Position numbers and translations under genes: made by a program. From contig JALUXU010000047.1 in assembly GCA_027013225.1 (NCBI GenBank), positions 1 to 47,613 of the forward strand: DNA of 47,613 bases, written 5' to 3'. The notes under the pieces are model-generated. The model searched no databases, was not told the DNA's origin, and worked only from the letters and a program-made list of their open reading frames with translations. Below are positions 46,879-47,613 of this stretch, piece after piece. The stretch comes from Acidihalobacter sp. (GTDB lineage Bacteria; Pseudomonadota; Gammaproteobacteria; DSM-5130; Acidihalobacteraceae). Numbering within the stretch: position 1 is the stretch's first letter; each line of letters starts with the position of its first letter.

Positions 46879-47613
46879 CAGCCTTTCCAGCATGCCCTTC
46901 ACACCCAGCACGTTGATCGCCCGCATCAGGTTGTAACTCAAAACCCCCAAGCTGTATTCACTGCTGGCAGATTTCAGCCCCCAACACGCAAATCGTCCCC
47001 TGTTAAGCATTCTTTTGAGTGTGGCGAAGGTCGGTTCGACAGTCGCCATTCGGCGGATCATTCGCGTCGGCGTTGCAGCTTCGTTGGCTTTCTTCAGCGC
47101 CTCCTCATCAAAGTGCCGTGTGACCCAACGCCGATCCGCGTGGGTGCACCTGTTTTGTAGCGGGCATGACTGCAACCGGAACGCGCATACAGGTGCAGAC
47201 GATCCTTGTTGCCCACAGTCTTGTGCGGCAGTAACCGCCCGGCAGGACATCAATAGGCCTCCTGTTCCGGCAGGTAGGTGAAATCGCGTTTCTGAAAGCA
47301 CGCCCCGTCGCCCTGGGTGTTGACGGCCCGGTTGGAGGGTACCGCCACGTCGTAACCGGAGGCTTGAAGATCGCCGACGTGCTCACCGTTGGAATAGCCC
47401 GCATCGGCAACCACTGTCCCTAGGTCGCCCGCCAATACGTCTTGCGTCTTGTGGACCATCGGTTTCAATTGCTGATTATCGCTGGCCGCTTGAGTCAGTT
47501 CGTGGTGAACGAGCAGTTGGTGTGCTTCATCCACGGCATTCTGTGCGTTATAGCCAACAACCACCATGCCTTCCCGGCCGGACTTCATCAGTCTGGCATC
47601 CGGTTCGGTACGG
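46873..47613 (-). pseudogene. IS1182-type transposase, broken, and cut by the window end
   Basis: A DDE transposase reading from the window edge: RTEPDARLMK, then VVVGYNAQNAVDEAH, VVADAGYSNGEHV (second Asp) and, downstream, ATVEPTFATLKRML (Glu) and SLGVLSYNLMRAINVLG. An in-frame TGA at 47250-47252 sits where an Arg (YRCPAG) is expected. A frameshift near 47172-47175 then leads into QSCPLQNRCTHADRRWVTRHF. The N-terminus is beyond the window. The element is dead unless rescued. Inverted repeats could not be located. Confidence 0.8.

Noticed and set aside
45427-47613. tRNA gene, attachment site or CRISPR array in the decay zone
   Set aside because: No cloverleaf sequence, repeat-spacer pattern or clear direct repeat was found.

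Overview
This window looks like part of the chromosome of a GC-rich, sulfur-oxidising gammaproteobacterium, probably of the Chromatiales or Acidiferrobacterales type. That placement is an inference. It rests on a complete cytoplasmic sulfite-oxidising molybdoenzyme operon (soeABC-like) and on typical gammaproteobacterial gene neighbourhoods: rho-trxA-rhlB, rplU-rpmA-obgE-proB with rpsT convergent, and glnK-amtB next to ubiK-yifB. Most of the window is ordinary housekeeping DNA.

Region by region. Positions 0.1-3.7 kb (minus strand) hold a Rieske iron-sulfur protein, an OmpR-type response regulator, its histidine kinase, a small zinc-ribbon protein and diacylglycerol kinase. Positions 3.9-8.2 kb carry a compact FAD amine oxidase, ycgL with an unrecognised membrane protein, and speA. 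Divergent from speA is speE, giving a polyamine pair. Positions 9.2-11.9 kb form an arsenic island: arsR, a palindromic putative operator, arsB, and an unusual arsC fused to a glyoxalase-fold (VOC) domain. Then come a FetAB-like metal exporter and amtB-glnK behind a sigma-54 promoter with two NtrC-like sites. Positions 15.5-18 kb hold ubiK, yifB/comM and an unknown gene.

At 18.2-23.7 kb are rarD, a LysR/lrgA/lrgB cluster in which all three genes appear shortened by 40-50 codons, and a pta-deacetylase operon. Positions 23.9-26.4 kb carry ampG and an MscS-family channel with overlapping ends. Ribosomal, GTPase and proline genes follow, then purH, a gene with a NYN nuclease-like domain plus a cold-shock-like domain, purD, glgP, rho, trxA and rhlB. 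Positions 40.8-45.4 kb hold soeCBA on the minus strand.

The last 2 kb are a decay zone: a remnant of a DUF4332-like gene, the C-terminal end of a glutamate decarboxylase with a frameshift, a second DUF4332 gene with two frameshifts, and a broken IS1182-type transposase running off the window end.

No tRNA, rRNA or CRISPR array was seen. I found no obviously new multi-gene defence or metabolic system. The most unusual points are the ArsC-VOC fusion lacking the usual cysteine pair, the Rieske/two-component operon with an altered cluster motif, the three shortened genes at 19.1-20.7 kb, the NYN-cold-shock protein between purH and purD, and the pta-deacetylase pairing.
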